This document shows, piece after piece, positions 23,911-32,514 of a stretch of DNA of 64,000 bases. Both the position numbers and the translations under genes were made by a program. The DNA is taken from NCBI RefSeq assembly GCF_008807375.1, contig NZ_CP043311.1, positions 1,406,001 through 1,470,000 of the forward strand. Direction: 5' to 3'. The notes beneath the pieces were generated by a model, which saw nothing but the letters and a program-made list of their open reading frames with translations, was not told the origin of the DNA and ran no database searches. The first letter of the stretch is position 1, and each line of letters begins with the position of its first letter. This DNA comes from Pseudomonas lalkuanensis (GTDB lineage Bacteria > Pseudomonadota > Gammaproteobacteria > Pseudomonadales > Pseudomonadaceae).

Positions 23911-26900
23911 ACCGCAATACCAGCGCGCACAGCGCCGGCAGGAACAACAGGGTCAGCACGGTTCCCACCAGCACGCCGCCGATCAGCACGTAGGCCAGGG
24001 ATGACCAGAACACCGAGAAGGTCAGCGGGATGAAGGCCAGCGCGGCGGCCAGGGCGGTGAGCAGCACCGGGCGGGCGCGGCGTACCGTGGCTTCGATGAT
24101 GGCTTCGCGCAGGGGGCGGCCGTGGGTCAGTTCCTGGTCGATCTGGTCGGTGAAGATCAGCGTGTTGCGCATCAGGATGCCGCCGATGCCGATCAGCGCG
24201 AGGATGGCGTTGAAGCCGAAGGGCTGGTTGAACAGCAGCAGTGCCGGCATGGCGCCGATCAGGCCCAGGGGCGCCGTGGCGAAGACCATGAACATCCGGC
24301 TGAACGACCGCACCTGGAACATGATCACCACCAGGGTCAGCAGGATCATCACCGGGAACAGCACCGCCAGTGCCTTGTTGGCCTTGGCGCTTTCTTCCAC
24401 CGGGCCGCCGATGGTTACCTTGTAGCCGGCCGGCAACCGGGCGATCAGCGGCTGCAGGTCGGCGTATACGGCCTTTTCCACATCCGGCGGCTGGGTGCCC
24501 TTGATGATGTCGGCACGCACTTCGAAGGTCAGCTCGCGGTCGCGGCGCTTGAGGATGGGTTCTTCCATCAGTGGCTGGAAGCGGCCCACCTGTTCCAGCG
24601 GTACCGAGACGCCGGCGGCGTTGGTAATGGTCAGGCCCTCGATACCGCCGAGGTTTTCGCGCTGGGTGTTCTGCGCACGTACCGTCACGGCCACGGTGCG
24701 AGTGCCCTCGCGCACTTCGGTCACCGGGTTGCCGGTGAGCAGGGCGTTGAGCTGGCTTTTCACCTCGTTGGGGGTGAAGCCGAGCAGTCGCAGGCGATCC
24801 TGGTCCAGCACCAGGCGATAGGAGCTGCTGCGCTCACCCCAGTCGACGAAGGTGTCGCGGGTCATGGGGTTGGCGGCCACGACCTGGCGCACCTCTTCGC
24901 TGATCTGCCGCAACGGGTCGAGGTGGGGGCCGGATACGCGGAAAACCACCGGGAACGGCACCGGTGGGCCGAATACCAGCTGGGTGACGCGCACCCGTGC
25001 CGAGGGGAATTCGCCGGCGGCGATGCGCGCCTGCATGCGCTCGCGGAGGGCGTCGCGGGCCTTGGAGTCGGCGGTCTGCACGATGAGCTTGGCGAAGGCC
25101 GGGTCCGGCAGTTCGGGGTTCAGGGACAGGAAGAAGCGCGGTGCGCCGCCGCCCACATAGGCGTCCACCAGTTTGGTCTGGGGTTCTTCCAACAGGGCTC
25201 TTTCCACCTGTGCGACCACGGATTCGGTGGCCTTGAAGGCGCTGCCCGGCGGCATGTAGACCTCCACCAGCAGTTCGGAACGATCGGAGTTGGGGAAGAA
25301 CTGCTTCTTCACGATGCCCATGCCCAGGCCGCTGGCGATGAAGGCTGTAACCACCAGGGCAGTGACGGTCTTGCGGTGGTTCACGCACCAGGTGACCAGG
25401 GCGCGCAGGCGCTGGTAGAGGCGGGTGGCGTAGAGCGCTTCATGGCCACCGGCGACGGGTTGGATCTTCGGCAGCAGCTTGACCCCCAGGTAGGGGGTGA
25501 AGAACACCGCCACCAGCCAGGACGCGAGGAGGGCGAAGCCGACGATCCAGAAGATGTTGCCGGCGTACTCGCCCGCGCCGGACTTGGCGAAGCCCACCGG
25601 CAGGAAGCCGATTACGGTCACCAGGGTGCCGGTGAGCATGGGCGCGGCGGTGGATGTCCAGGCGAAGGTGGCGGCCTGGATGCGGTCGAGGCCTTCCTCC
25701 AGCTTCACCACCATCATTTCGATGGCGATGATGGCATCGTCCACCAGCAGGCCCAGGGAAAGGATCAGCGCGCCGAGGGTGATGCGGTCGAACTCGCGCC
25801 CGGTCATCAGCATGATCACGAAGACGATGGACAGGGTCAGCGGCACGGCGGCGGCCACCACCAGGCCGACGCGGAAGCCCAGGGCCAGCAGGCTGATCAG
25901 CATCACCACGCCGAGGGCGACGAAGAACTTGAGCATGAACTCGTTCACCGCGATGCGGATCTTCTCGGCCTGGTCGGAGACCTTGTCGAACGTCACGCCC
26001 AGGGGCAGTCCGGCGTGGATGCGGTCTTCCTCGGCCTGCAGGGACTTGTCCAGTTCAAGGCCGTTGAAGTGCGGTTCCATGATCACGCCGAGCATCAGCG
26101 CCGGTTCGCCCTGGTGGCGGATGCGGTAGCTCGGCGGGTCCTCGTAGCCGCGCTTGACCGTGGCCACATCGGCGATGCGCAGCAGTTTGCCGCCCGCGTT
26201 GATCGGCACATTCTCGATCAGCTTCAGGCTGTCGAAGGCGCCATCCAGGCGGATGTAGGCGCGTGGGCCGCTGGTTTCGACGAAGCCGGCCGGCGCCACG
26301 CCGTTCTGCTTGCCCAGGGCTTCGAAGATCTGCTCGGGTTTCAGGCCGAGGGTGGCCAGGCGCTGGTAGGAGAACTCGACGAAGATGCGCTGGGCCTGTT
26401 CACCGAGGATGTTGACCTTCTTCACGCCGGGCAGGTTGAGCAGGCCCTGGCGCAGGTCTTCGGCCATCTGCACCAGTTGGCGGTGCGGCAGCTGTTGGGC
26501 CTCCAGCGCGTAAAGGGCGAAGTAGACGTCCGAGTATTCGTCGTTGAAGAAGGGGCCGACCACGCCTTGCGGCAGGCGCTTGGCCTCGTCTGAGAGCTTC
26601 TTGCGCGTCTGGTAGAAGAGTTCCTGGATGTCGCCGGGGCGGGTGGAGTCCATGTACTGCAGCTTCATCGAGACGAAGCCCGGTTGGGCGATGGTTTCCA
26701 CCCGGTCGTAGAAGTCCAGTTCCTGCAGGCGTTTCTCCAGACGGTCCGCCACCTGTTCCTGCATCTCCCGCGCGGTAGCGCCCGGCCAGGCGGCGGTAAT
26801 GGTCATGGTCTTGACCGTGAAGGACGGGTCTTCGGCACGGCCCAGCTTGTTGAAGGCGATGGCGCCGGCGACCAGCGTGGCGATGATCAGGAACAGGGTC

Positions 26901-26947
26901 ACCGCCCGATTGCGCACCGCGAAGGCGGAAAGGTTGAAGCGGCTCAT
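23864..26947 (-). CDS. RND-family efflux transporter, inner-membrane pump
   Basis: This 1027-residue pump has the RND layout: TM1 near AVTLFLIIATLVAGAIAF, a porter domain, the mid-protein proton-relay segment LGLLVDDAIIAIEMM, and a second set of TMs. The opening MSRFNLSAFAVRNRAVTLFL is close to the TriC branch. It forms a tripartite exporter with the lipoprotein adaptor upstream and an outer-membrane channel not found here. The last residues (SVAANSFAKGNVVAL) lie in a REP arm, so the tail is probably a late addition. ATG 26947 overlaps the adaptor stop region. Confidence 0.92.
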   Translation of the reverse strand: MSRFNLSAFAVRNRAVTLFLIIATLVAGAIAFNKLGRAEDPSFTVKTMTITAAWPGATAREMQEQVADRLEKRLQELDFYDRVETIAQPGFVSMKLQYMDSTRPGDIQELFYQTRKKLSDEAKRLPQGVVGPFFNDEYSDVYFALYALEAQQLPHRQLVQMAEDLRQGLLNLPGVKKVNILGEQAQRIFVEFSYQRLATLGLKPEQIFEALGKQNGVAPAGFVETSGPRAYIRLDGAFDSLKLIENVPINAGGKLLRIADVATVKRGYEDPPSYRIRHQGEPALMLGVIMEPHFNGLELDKSLQAEEDRIHAGLPLGVTFDKVSDQAEKIRIAVNEFMLKFFVALGVVMLISLLALGFRVGLVVAAAVPLTLSIVFVIMLMTGREFDRITLGALILSLGLLVDDAIIAIEMMVVKLEEGLDRIQAATFAWTSTAAPMLTGTLVTVIGFLPVGFAKSGAGEYAGNIFWIVGFALLASWLVAVFFTPYLGVKLLPKIQPVAGGHEALYATRLYQRLRALVTWCVNHRKTVTALVVTAFIASGLGMGIVKKQFFPNSDRSELLVEVYMPPGSAFKATESVVAQVERALLEEPQTKLVDAYVGGGAPRFFLSLNPELPDPAFAKLIVQTADSKARDALRERMQARIAAGEFPSARVRVTQLVFGPPVPFPVVFRVSGPHLDPLRQISEEVRQVVAANPMTRDTFVDWGERSSSYRLVLDQDRLRLLGFTPNEVKSQLNALLTGNPVTEVREGTRTVAVTVRAQNTQRENLGGIEGLTITNAAGVSVPLEQVGRFQPLMEEPILKRRDRELTFEVRADIIKGTQPPDVEKAVYADLQPLIARLPAGYKVTIGGPVEESAKANKALAVLFPVMILLTLVVIMFQVRSFSRMFMVFATAPLGLIGAMPALLLFNQPFGFNAILALIGIGGILMRNTLIFTDQIDQELTHGRPLREAIIEATVRRARPVLLTALAAALAFIPLTFSVFWSSLAYVLIGGVLVGTVLTLLFLPALCALVLRSVAANSFAKGNVVAL

Positions 26948-26948
26948 C

Positions 26949-28046
26949 TCAGTGCTCCAGGGCCAGCGACGGCGCCGGCAGTTCACGCACGCTGTCACCG
27001 GGGTTCAGCAGGTGGGCGCCGAGGGCGACGATGCGTTCGCCGGGCTGCACGCCACCTTCCAGAACTGCCTCTTCCTGCTCCAGTCGCACCACGCGTACCG
27101 CGCGCAGCTCCACTTTGCCGTCGGTCCGGATGACCCAGACGCCGGTGCCCTGGCCCTTGTCGTGCAACGCGCCAAGCGGCACGCGCACCAGTTGCTGGTG
27201 GGCGGCGCCATCCAGTTGCAGGGTGACGGTGGAACCGATGGCCAGGGCAGCGGAGTCGCCGCCCAGGGTGTAGCGCGCGCGGAAGGTGCGGGTGGTGGCA
27301 TCCGCGGCGGCGGAGAGTTCGCGCAGGGTGGCCGGCACCGCGTCGGCCGAGGCGCCGTAGGGATAGGCGCGGGCCGGGTGGTTGGCCAGGGCGCGCTGGG
27401 TTTCCGGGATGTCGATCACCGCCTCGCGGGCGCCGTCATGGGCCAGGCTGGCGACGATCTGGCCTTCGGCGACCACCTGGCCGCGGTCCACCCGCACATC
27501 GGTGATCACGCCGTCGGCGTCGGCCTGGAGCGTGGAGTAGGTGCGGCGATTTTCCACCTGGGCGGCTTCCGACGTCGCGGCGGCCTGTTCGGCCTGGGCC
27601 ACCCGCAGGCGGGTGTTGGCCTGATCGTAGATTTGGCGAGACACGGCGCCGGTACCCGACAGGCGACGATAGCGGGCTTCGTCGTCGCGTGCCTGGCGCA
27701 GTTCAGCCTCGGCGGCGGTGACGCGATTGCGCGCGGCGCGCAGGGCCAGTTCGAAGTCGGTGTTGTCCAGTACCAGCAGAACGTCGCCACGCTTGACCCG
27801 GGTGCCTGGGTCCACCTTGCGGGCGATGACCTTGCCGCCGACGCGAAAGCCCAGGTCGCTGGCGGTGCGCGCAGCCACCACGCCGGTGTAGAGCGCGTCC
27901 TGCTGGGATGCCGCCTGCACGTCCGTTGCGAGTACCGCCCGTGGCTGGGGTGCGCTGACCGAGGTGTCGGCCTGGCTGTTGCAGCCGCTCAAGGCCACCA
28001 GGGCAACAGGAATCAGGGCGAGAAGGGCAAGATGCGGACGATTCAT
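26949..28046 (-). CDS. RND efflux periplasmic adaptor (lipoprotein)
   Basis: This 365-residue HlyD/MFP protein begins MNRPHLALLALIPVALVALSGC, a lipoprotein signal with LSGC as lipobox. It then has a biotinyl-lipoyl-like hairpin region (VGGKVIARKVDPGTRVKRGDVLLVLD) and a coiled coil rich in Ala, Glu and Arg (about residues 110-165). It is one codon upstream of the RND pump gene. No efflux regulator is adjacent; the promoter faces a divergent small gene. Confidence 0.92.
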   Translation of the reverse strand: MNRPHLALLALIPVALVALSGCNSQADTSVSAPQPRAVLATDVQAASQQDALYTGVVAARTASDLGFRVGGKVIARKVDPGTRVKRGDVLLVLDNTDFELALRAARNRVTAAEAELRQARDDEARYRRLSGTGAVSRQIYDQANTRLRVAQAEQAAATSEAAQVENRRTYSTLQADADGVITDVRVDRGQVVAEGQIVASLAHDGAREAVIDIPETQRALANHPARAYPYGASADAVPATLRELSAAADATTRTFRARYTLGGDSAALAIGSTVTLQLDGAAHQQLVRVPLGALHDKGQGTGVWVIRTDGKVELRAVRVVRLEQEEAVLEGGVQPGERIVALGAHLLNPGDSVRELPAPSLALEH

Positions 28047-28189
28047 GGAGCGATCCTCGGGTAGGGCGGCGACGGGGCGGAGTACCGCAGGTCGAAAATA
28101 TGATATGCATAATCTAATTTCGTGTATATATGTCACTCGTCATTTAATTCGTCAGCCCGAGGGCGAAACGACCAACGGAGGTGCGTGCG
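28047..28189. promoter_or_regulatory. AT-rich divergent promoter region
   Basis: Bases 28097-28155 are much richer in A and T than the neighbours and contain TGATATGCATAATC and TGTATATATGTCAC. The two divergent transcripts, the efflux operon and the small ORF plus MFS gene, probably start here. A TATAT -10-like box is visible, but the operator is not identified. Confidence 0.6.
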
Positions 28190-28330
28190 ATGAACCATGA
28201 ACAACAAGCCGTGCAACGCGATGCGGGTTGCGACGTCCTGTCTGCCGCCAGCAATGACGACTGGCAAGCACTGGAATGGCAGCTGATGGCCCTGGCGCTG
28301 GAAGCCGAAGAAGAAGGAGTCCGTTCATGA
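28190..28330 (+). CDS. 46-residue small protein coupled to the MFS gene
   Basis: A short ORF (MNHEQQAVQR...EEEGVRS) has GGAGG at 28177-28181 and ends in TGA that overlaps the MFS start as ATGA (28327-28330). The protein is acidic in its second half and has no membrane segment. I do not recognise it. The overlap implies translational coupling and a possible leader or partner role for the exporter. Confidence 0.7.
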   Translation: MNHEQQAVQRDAGCDVLSAASNDDWQALEWQLMALALEAEEEGVRS

Positions 28331-29526
28331 ACCCGTCGCGCCTGCTGTTGGTGATCCTCATGGTGCTGACCGCTCTTGGGGAAATCTCCACCCAACTGCT
28401 TATTCCCGCCCTCGGCAGGATCGAGCAGGGTCTGGGCGCGGTTCATGGCACCAGCCTTGCCGCGCTGTCCGGCTTCGTCGCCGCCTTCGGTATCGGGCAA
28501 CTGCTGATGGGGCCGCTGTCCGACCGGGTCGGCCGCCGGCCGGTGCTGATTGGCGGTCTCACCCTCTATCTGGCCGCCACCGCCTGGATGCTCGTGGCCG
28601 ACGACATGACCGGCTTCATCATCGGGCGCGTCGCCCAGGGCCTCGGCGCCTGCGCCGCGCTGGTGCTGGCGCGGGCCATCGTTCGCGATGTGTGGAAGGC
28701 CCAGGCCGCGCCGGCCCTGGCGCTGACCGTGATCGGCATGCTCAGCGCCATCGCCCTGGCGCCGATGATGGGCGGCCTGCTGACCCAGTGGGGCGGCTGG
28801 CACGCGCCCGTGCTGGCTTCGTTGACCATCGGCAGCGTCGCACTGTTGGCGGTGCTGGCTTTCTATCGTGAATCCAATCCCAGCCTCGACCCCAAGGCCG
28901 GCCATCCAGCGACCCTGGCGCGGGATTACTTCGACCTGCTCAGGCAGCGCTCCAGCCGCGCACTGGCCCTGACCCTCGCGGGCACCTACGGGGCGATGTT
29001 CGCTGTGGTGGCTGGCTCATCGGCTGTCTATATCGGCTTGCTGGGGCTGAACTCGGCGCAGTACGGCATGGTGTTCGGCGCCACCATCTCCGGCCTGATC
29101 GCCGGGGCGCTGTTCACCCAGCGCAAGATCATGCAACTGGGGCCGCAGCGCATCGTCGGCATTGGCATCAGCCTGGTGGCGACCGGCGCCACCCTCGCCG
29201 TGCTGGTGCATGCCACCCTCGGGCTGTCGGTGCTGGGGATTTCCCTGCCACAGGTGCTGGTCACCCTGGGCGGCGGCATGCTGATCCCGGCGTCGGTGGC
29301 TGGCGTGGTCATGCCCAATGCCCACCGTGCGGGGCTGGCAGCCGGTCTGATGGGCTTTTCGCAGATGCTCGGCGCCACCTGCAGCGGCCTGCTGCTGGGA
29401 GCCCTGCAGGATGGCACTGCCTGGCCGATGATCGGTCTGCAGGGCGTATTTGCCCTTAGCGCGTTCAGCCTGTTCAACCTGATGACCCGCAAGGCCCGGA
29501 GCGCTGCGGTTTCAACGGCGGGGTAG
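28327..29526 (+). CDS. Bcr/CflA-family MFS drug exporter
   Basis: This 399-residue protein has about 12 hydrophobic segments and the MFS motif GPLSDRVGRRPVLIGG after TM2, as well as ARAIVRDVW between TM4 and TM5, typical of the Bcr/CflA group that expels bicyclomycin, sulfonamides and small peptides. ATG 28327 overlaps the preceding small gene. The adjacent divergent RND operon points to a transport-related neighbourhood. Confidence 0.9.
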   Translation: MNPSRLLLVILMVLTALGEISTQLLIPALGRIEQGLGAVHGTSLAALSGFVAAFGIGQLLMGPLSDRVGRRPVLIGGLTLYLAATAWMLVADDMTGFIIGRVAQGLGACAALVLARAIVRDVWKAQAAPALALTVIGMLSAIALAPMMGGLLTQWGGWHAPVLASLTIGSVALLAVLAFYRESNPSLDPKAGHPATLARDYFDLLRQRSSRALALTLAGTYGAMFAVVAGSSAVYIGLLGLNSAQYGMVFGATISGLIAGALFTQRKIMQLGPQRIVGIGISLVATGATLAVLVHATLGLSVLGISLPQVLVTLGGGMLIPASVAGVVMPNAHRAGLAAGLMGFSQMLGATCSGLLLGALQDGTAWPMIGLQGVFALSAFSLFNLMTRKARSAAVSTAG

Positions 29527-29762
29527 GGGGCGGAAACGCCTGCAGCGACGACGCGAAGCGGACGCAACCGGGAGGAGATGGCCAATTGCACCTTCCCAAA
29601 GAAGGCCGCCGAAGCTTCGCGATCACTCGCGGATGGGGAAGGTGCTGCGACGGCCAGAGGCCCTTCTCTTCGGGGCCTTGATGAAAGTCTAGTTCGTGGG
29701 GCCGCGGGACGAATGACGTGCTGCCCGATCCGGTCCCTTGCTCGATGGGATACGGCGGGCGA

Positions 29763-30635
29763 TCAGCTGTACAGCCAGCGCTGAAGTTCCTCCAGGTTGG
29801 CCGCCACTATCTGCTGGGCCGCGGCCTTGGCCTGCACCTTGTTCTGGTCGATCTGATAGCGCTGCAGCACGTACTGCACCAGGGCGCCACGGGTATCCAG
29901 CACCAGACGGCCATCCTGCATGCCGTAGTCGACTTCGATCAGTGCCTTCTGCGTCGGCTTGAGGCGCGGGTCGGGTTCGATGACCACCTGGACCCGGGTG
30001 TTCCAGCCCTCGTCCTGTTCACGGCCGAAGTCCGAGGTATCCAGCAGCTCCGGCACGCCGCGCAGGCGGCTGAGAACGAAGTCGCGGTAGGCGCGGTTCT
30101 TCTCGCAATAGGCGCGCACGTGCCAGCGCATGCCGGTGTAGATCAGCGTATGCGGGGCGATCAGGCGGATCTCCGGGGCCGGGTTGGCCAGGGAGACGTA
30201 CTCGGTTTCCAGGCGCAGCCCCTCGCGGCAGGCGCGCAGCAGCGGGCGCAGCACTTCCGGGCGCACCGAGCGGTCCGGCACCTTGAGCACTTCGGTGTGG
30301 GCATAGGCCAGGGCCAGGCCGTCGATATGCGGGGCGCGTTCGTGGTTCTGGTTGAGCAGGTGGAGATAGGCATCGGCGCTGTCGTCGATGAACAGCGGGC
30401 GGAACTGCTTGCTGGGGACGTAGCCCTTCAGGTGCTTGTCATATGTCAGGTTCCTGGGTGCATGTTCGCCGATGTAGGTGTTGATGTCCTTGGATGCCTG
30501 CTGGCGGCTGATGCCGAAACTCTGCATCAGGTGATTGGTGGTCAGGCGCCCTTCCCACCAGGCCACGGTCTCGATCACGCGGTAGCGCAGGGCCAGGTCC
30601 CAGCGCACGTGTTCGATCGACTGCTTGCGTTTCAT
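29763..30635 (-). CDS. WYL-domain transcriptional regulator
   Basis: This 290-residue protein has an N-terminal winged helix (about residues 1-75, with GRLTTNHLMQSFGISRQQASKDINTY) and a central WYL domain (about 120-210, including RLIAPHTLIYTGMRWHVRAYC). The C-terminal segment fits the WCX dimerisation extension. The architecture resembles BrxR/CapW-type repressors, which guard phage defence genes, but no defence genes are visible here. It is transcribed alone. Confidence 0.85.
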   Translation of the reverse strand: MKRKQSIEHVRWDLALRYRVIETVAWWEGRLTTNHLMQSFGISRQQASKDINTYIGEHAPRNLTYDKHLKGYVPSKQFRPLFIDDSADAYLHLLNQNHERAPHIDGLALAYAHTEVLKVPDRSVRPEVLRPLLRACREGLRLETEYVSLANPAPEIRLIAPHTLIYTGMRWHVRAYCEKNRAYRDFVLSRLRGVPELLDTSDFGREQDEGWNTRVQVVIEPDPRLKPTQKALIEVDYGMQDGRLVLDTRGALVQYVLQRYQIDQNKVQAKAAAQQIVAANLEELQRWLYS

Positions 30636-30663
30636 GGCGTGCCTCCATCCGTGCCAATTGTTT

Positions 30664-30692
30664 ACCTGTACACATCTACATTCTAGACCTGT
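30664..30692. promoter_or_regulatory. Direct repeats in the WYL-gene promoter
   Basis: ACCTGT occurs at 30664-30669 and 30687-30692, 23 bp apart, just upstream of the WYL gene and of the divergent small membrane gene. An operator is plausible; this is a weak visual match. Confidence 0.3.
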
Positions 30693-30750
30693 CGTCTGAC
30701 GCTACATATGTTTGCGGCGTCGGGCAAGACTGCCCATTCTGGAGTGGGGA

Positions 30751-30987
30751 ATGAGTGCCATGGAACTGACCTGGGCCTTGCTCGGCGGTGCGATCCTGCT
30801 GATTGCGTTGCTGATGCTGGCCCTGTTCTGGCAGGAGCTGCGGGTGCGCTACTGCCAGGAGGCGCTGGCCGACATGGGGCGCCGATTGCAGGAACTGCAG
30901 GCTGCCAACGATACACTGCGCCTGGAGAACCGACGCTTGCAGGGTGCTGGCCAGCATCTGGCCCGGCCGGCCGGGACGGCGCGATAG
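30751..30987 (+). CDS. Small inner-membrane protein with a coiled coil
   Basis: ATG 30751 (GGAGTGGGGA just upstream) gives 78 residues. One membrane helix (ELTWALLGGAILLIALLMLALFW) is followed by a coiled-coil-prone stretch (ALADMGRRLQELQAANDTLRLENRRLQ). It is divergent from the WYL gene. No family is recognised. An upstream TTG (30712) is less likely because it lacks a ribosome site. Confidence 0.65.
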   Translation: MSAMELTWALLGGAILLIALLMLALFWQELRVRYCQEALADMGRRLQELQAANDTLRLENRRLQGAGQHLARPAGTAR

Positions 30988-31114
30988 CTGCGCCGGCTGC
31001 GGCAGCTGCGCCAGCGCTGGAAGCTGGACCAGCCGCTGCGCTGACCGGCGCGGGATCACCGTTGCGCGAAGCTCTGCCGGTGGGAGCGACTGCAGTCTCG
31101 ATGGGAGGCCAGCC

Positions 31115-31750
31115 CTACTGCTGGCCTGCTGCCGACAGGCGCTGGTTTCCGCCACTCATCACCGTCGGCTTGAGCGCCCGCGCCACCTCGCCCTGGATCT
31201 TGTAGGCCGGGGCTTCCACCGCGTTGTAGTCGCGGGTGTAGCGCTTGGCGAAGTCCGCCACGCCCCATTCCAGGTATTGCTTCACGTGGTGCAGTTCGTG
31301 GGCCCAGAGGGCGACGTTGTTCTGCGCATCGTCTTCAGTGCGGAAGACGATCACGTCCACCAGGGTCACGGCCTCCACGTCGGGGTTCTGCATCAGGGTA
31401 TTGGCGGCATTCGCTTGCTGGTCGACGCCCACCTTGTAGCGCGCCGTGTCCAGCACCTGCAGGTCGTAATACGGCTCCAGTTGCGCACGGATATGCAGTG
31501 GAATGGGATGCAGCAGGGTATCGGGCATGTTGTTGCGCGACTCCACGATCCACTGTTGCAGGCTGGTGGCGGCCACCTGGTTGACGCCCTCCAGCAGTGG
31601 CGCCATGTCTCCCGGGCTTCCCGGCGCGCAGAAGCAGGTCACCACGCAGACCTCCGATTGCCCGGCGGGGCAGGCGAGGGCGGCGGTGGAAGCGAAGGAC
31701 AGGGCGAGAATGGTGGGGCGAAGTAGCGTACGAGGGGATACAGCGAACAA
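31115..31750 (-). CDS. Secreted DUF4157-like protein with a metalloprotease motif
   Basis: This 211-residue protein has a signal-type N-terminus (LRPTILALSFASTAALAC) and a core with ALWAHELHHVKQYLEWG, an HExxH-like zinc motif (HELHH) as in DUF4157 proteins. No ATG is available near the start; TTG at 31750 has GGAGG four bases upstream and gives an intact signal peptide. The function is not known; a secreted zinc peptidase or toxin-like role is possible. Confidence 0.65.
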   Translation of the reverse strand: MFAVSPRTLLRPTILALSFASTAALACPAGQSEVCVVTCFCAPGSPGDMAPLLEGVNQVAATSLQQWIVESRNNMPDTLLHPIPLHIRAQLEPYYDLQVLDTARYKVGVDQQANAANTLMQNPDVEAVTLVDVIVFRTEDDAQNNVALWAHELHHVKQYLEWGVADFAKRYTRDYNAVEAPAYKIQGEVARALKPTVMSGGNQRLSAAGQQ

Positions 31751-31847
31751 GGGGCCTCCCGGAGGCGCGGACTGCGCGCGCCATTATGGACAGCGGCGGC
31801 GGGGATTGGTTGCGCAACTCCCCGCCGGCCGTCGGCCGGGAACCGGC

Positions 31848-32291
31848 TCAGTCTTCGTCGTTCAGGTCGCTGACCTTGCGCAGGTCCGGCAGCAGGCAGA
31901 CCGCGAGGGCCACGCCGCACATGATCGACACGTGGATATAAGAGTATTCCTCCACGCCCAGGCTCTTCAGGCCCAGGGCCACGTCCTGCGCAGAGCCGCC
32001 CTGGATGGCTCTGCCCACCGCGTAGGACAGACCGACGCCGAGGCCACGGATCTCCGGCGGGAACATTTCCGCCTTGACCAGCCCGCTGATGGAGGGGGCC
32101 AGGCTGACGATGGCCAGCGCGAGGATGATCAGCCCGAAGGCGGCAAACGGGGCTGCTGACGGCCTTCAACGCGGACAGGATCGGCAGGTGCAGAGCATGC
32201 CCAGGGCGCCGAAACAGAGCACCGAGGTCTTGCGCCCGATGCGGTCGGACATGGCGCCGAACAACGGCTGCAGGCACATGTACACGAACAG
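31848..32291 (-). pseudogene. Remnant of an MHS-family MFS transporter (KgtP-like)
   Basis: Reading the minus strand, [24 protein letters not shown] and later FGLIILALAIVSLAPSISGLVKAEMFPPEIRGLG are parts of one metabolite:H+ symporter, but they lie in different frames. The join near 32140-32180 has at least one frameshift. The N-terminal half is missing. The last 72 codons (31848-32066) are intact and end in VSDLNDED. Confidence 0.75.
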
Positions 32292-32435
32292 GGCTACGAG
32301 ACCTTCGCCGCGATCTTCCAGCGCTGGCTGCCGGAGTCCGGCCTTCAGGCCGCCGACGCGCCGGAGTTCGAGCGCTATAGCGCCGATTTCGGCCCCATGA
32401 CCGGCACCGGCCGGGTGGATATCCGGGGCCGTTGA
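32292..32435 (+). pseudogene. C-terminal remnant of a GyrI-like effector-binding protein
   Basis: The frame starting [19 protein letters not shown] and ending in DIRGR before TGA 32433-32435 matches the final segment of GyrI-like domains, found on AraC-type regulators. It has no start codon and abuts the MFS remnant, so the rest of the gene has been lost. The break at about 32291 marks a deletion or rearrangement joint. Confidence 0.65.
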
Positions 32436-32514
32436 AGGACTGAAAAGGGGGAAGACTGGCGACGCCCTGCCGGCCTACACTGGACGGCATTTTCGTCAGG
32501 CCCATTGCCCATCT

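Noticed and set aside
24122..26593. 823-codon plus-strand ORF opposite the RND pump
   Set aside because: It is the complement of a conserved RND transporter in GC-rich DNA, with low-complexity Gly/Ala/His/Gln composition and no ribosome site; the RND reading has motifs along its length.
29658..29678. Hairpin AGGCCC...GGGCCT after the MFS gene
   Set aside because: The stem is short and has no T-run; too weak to call a terminator.
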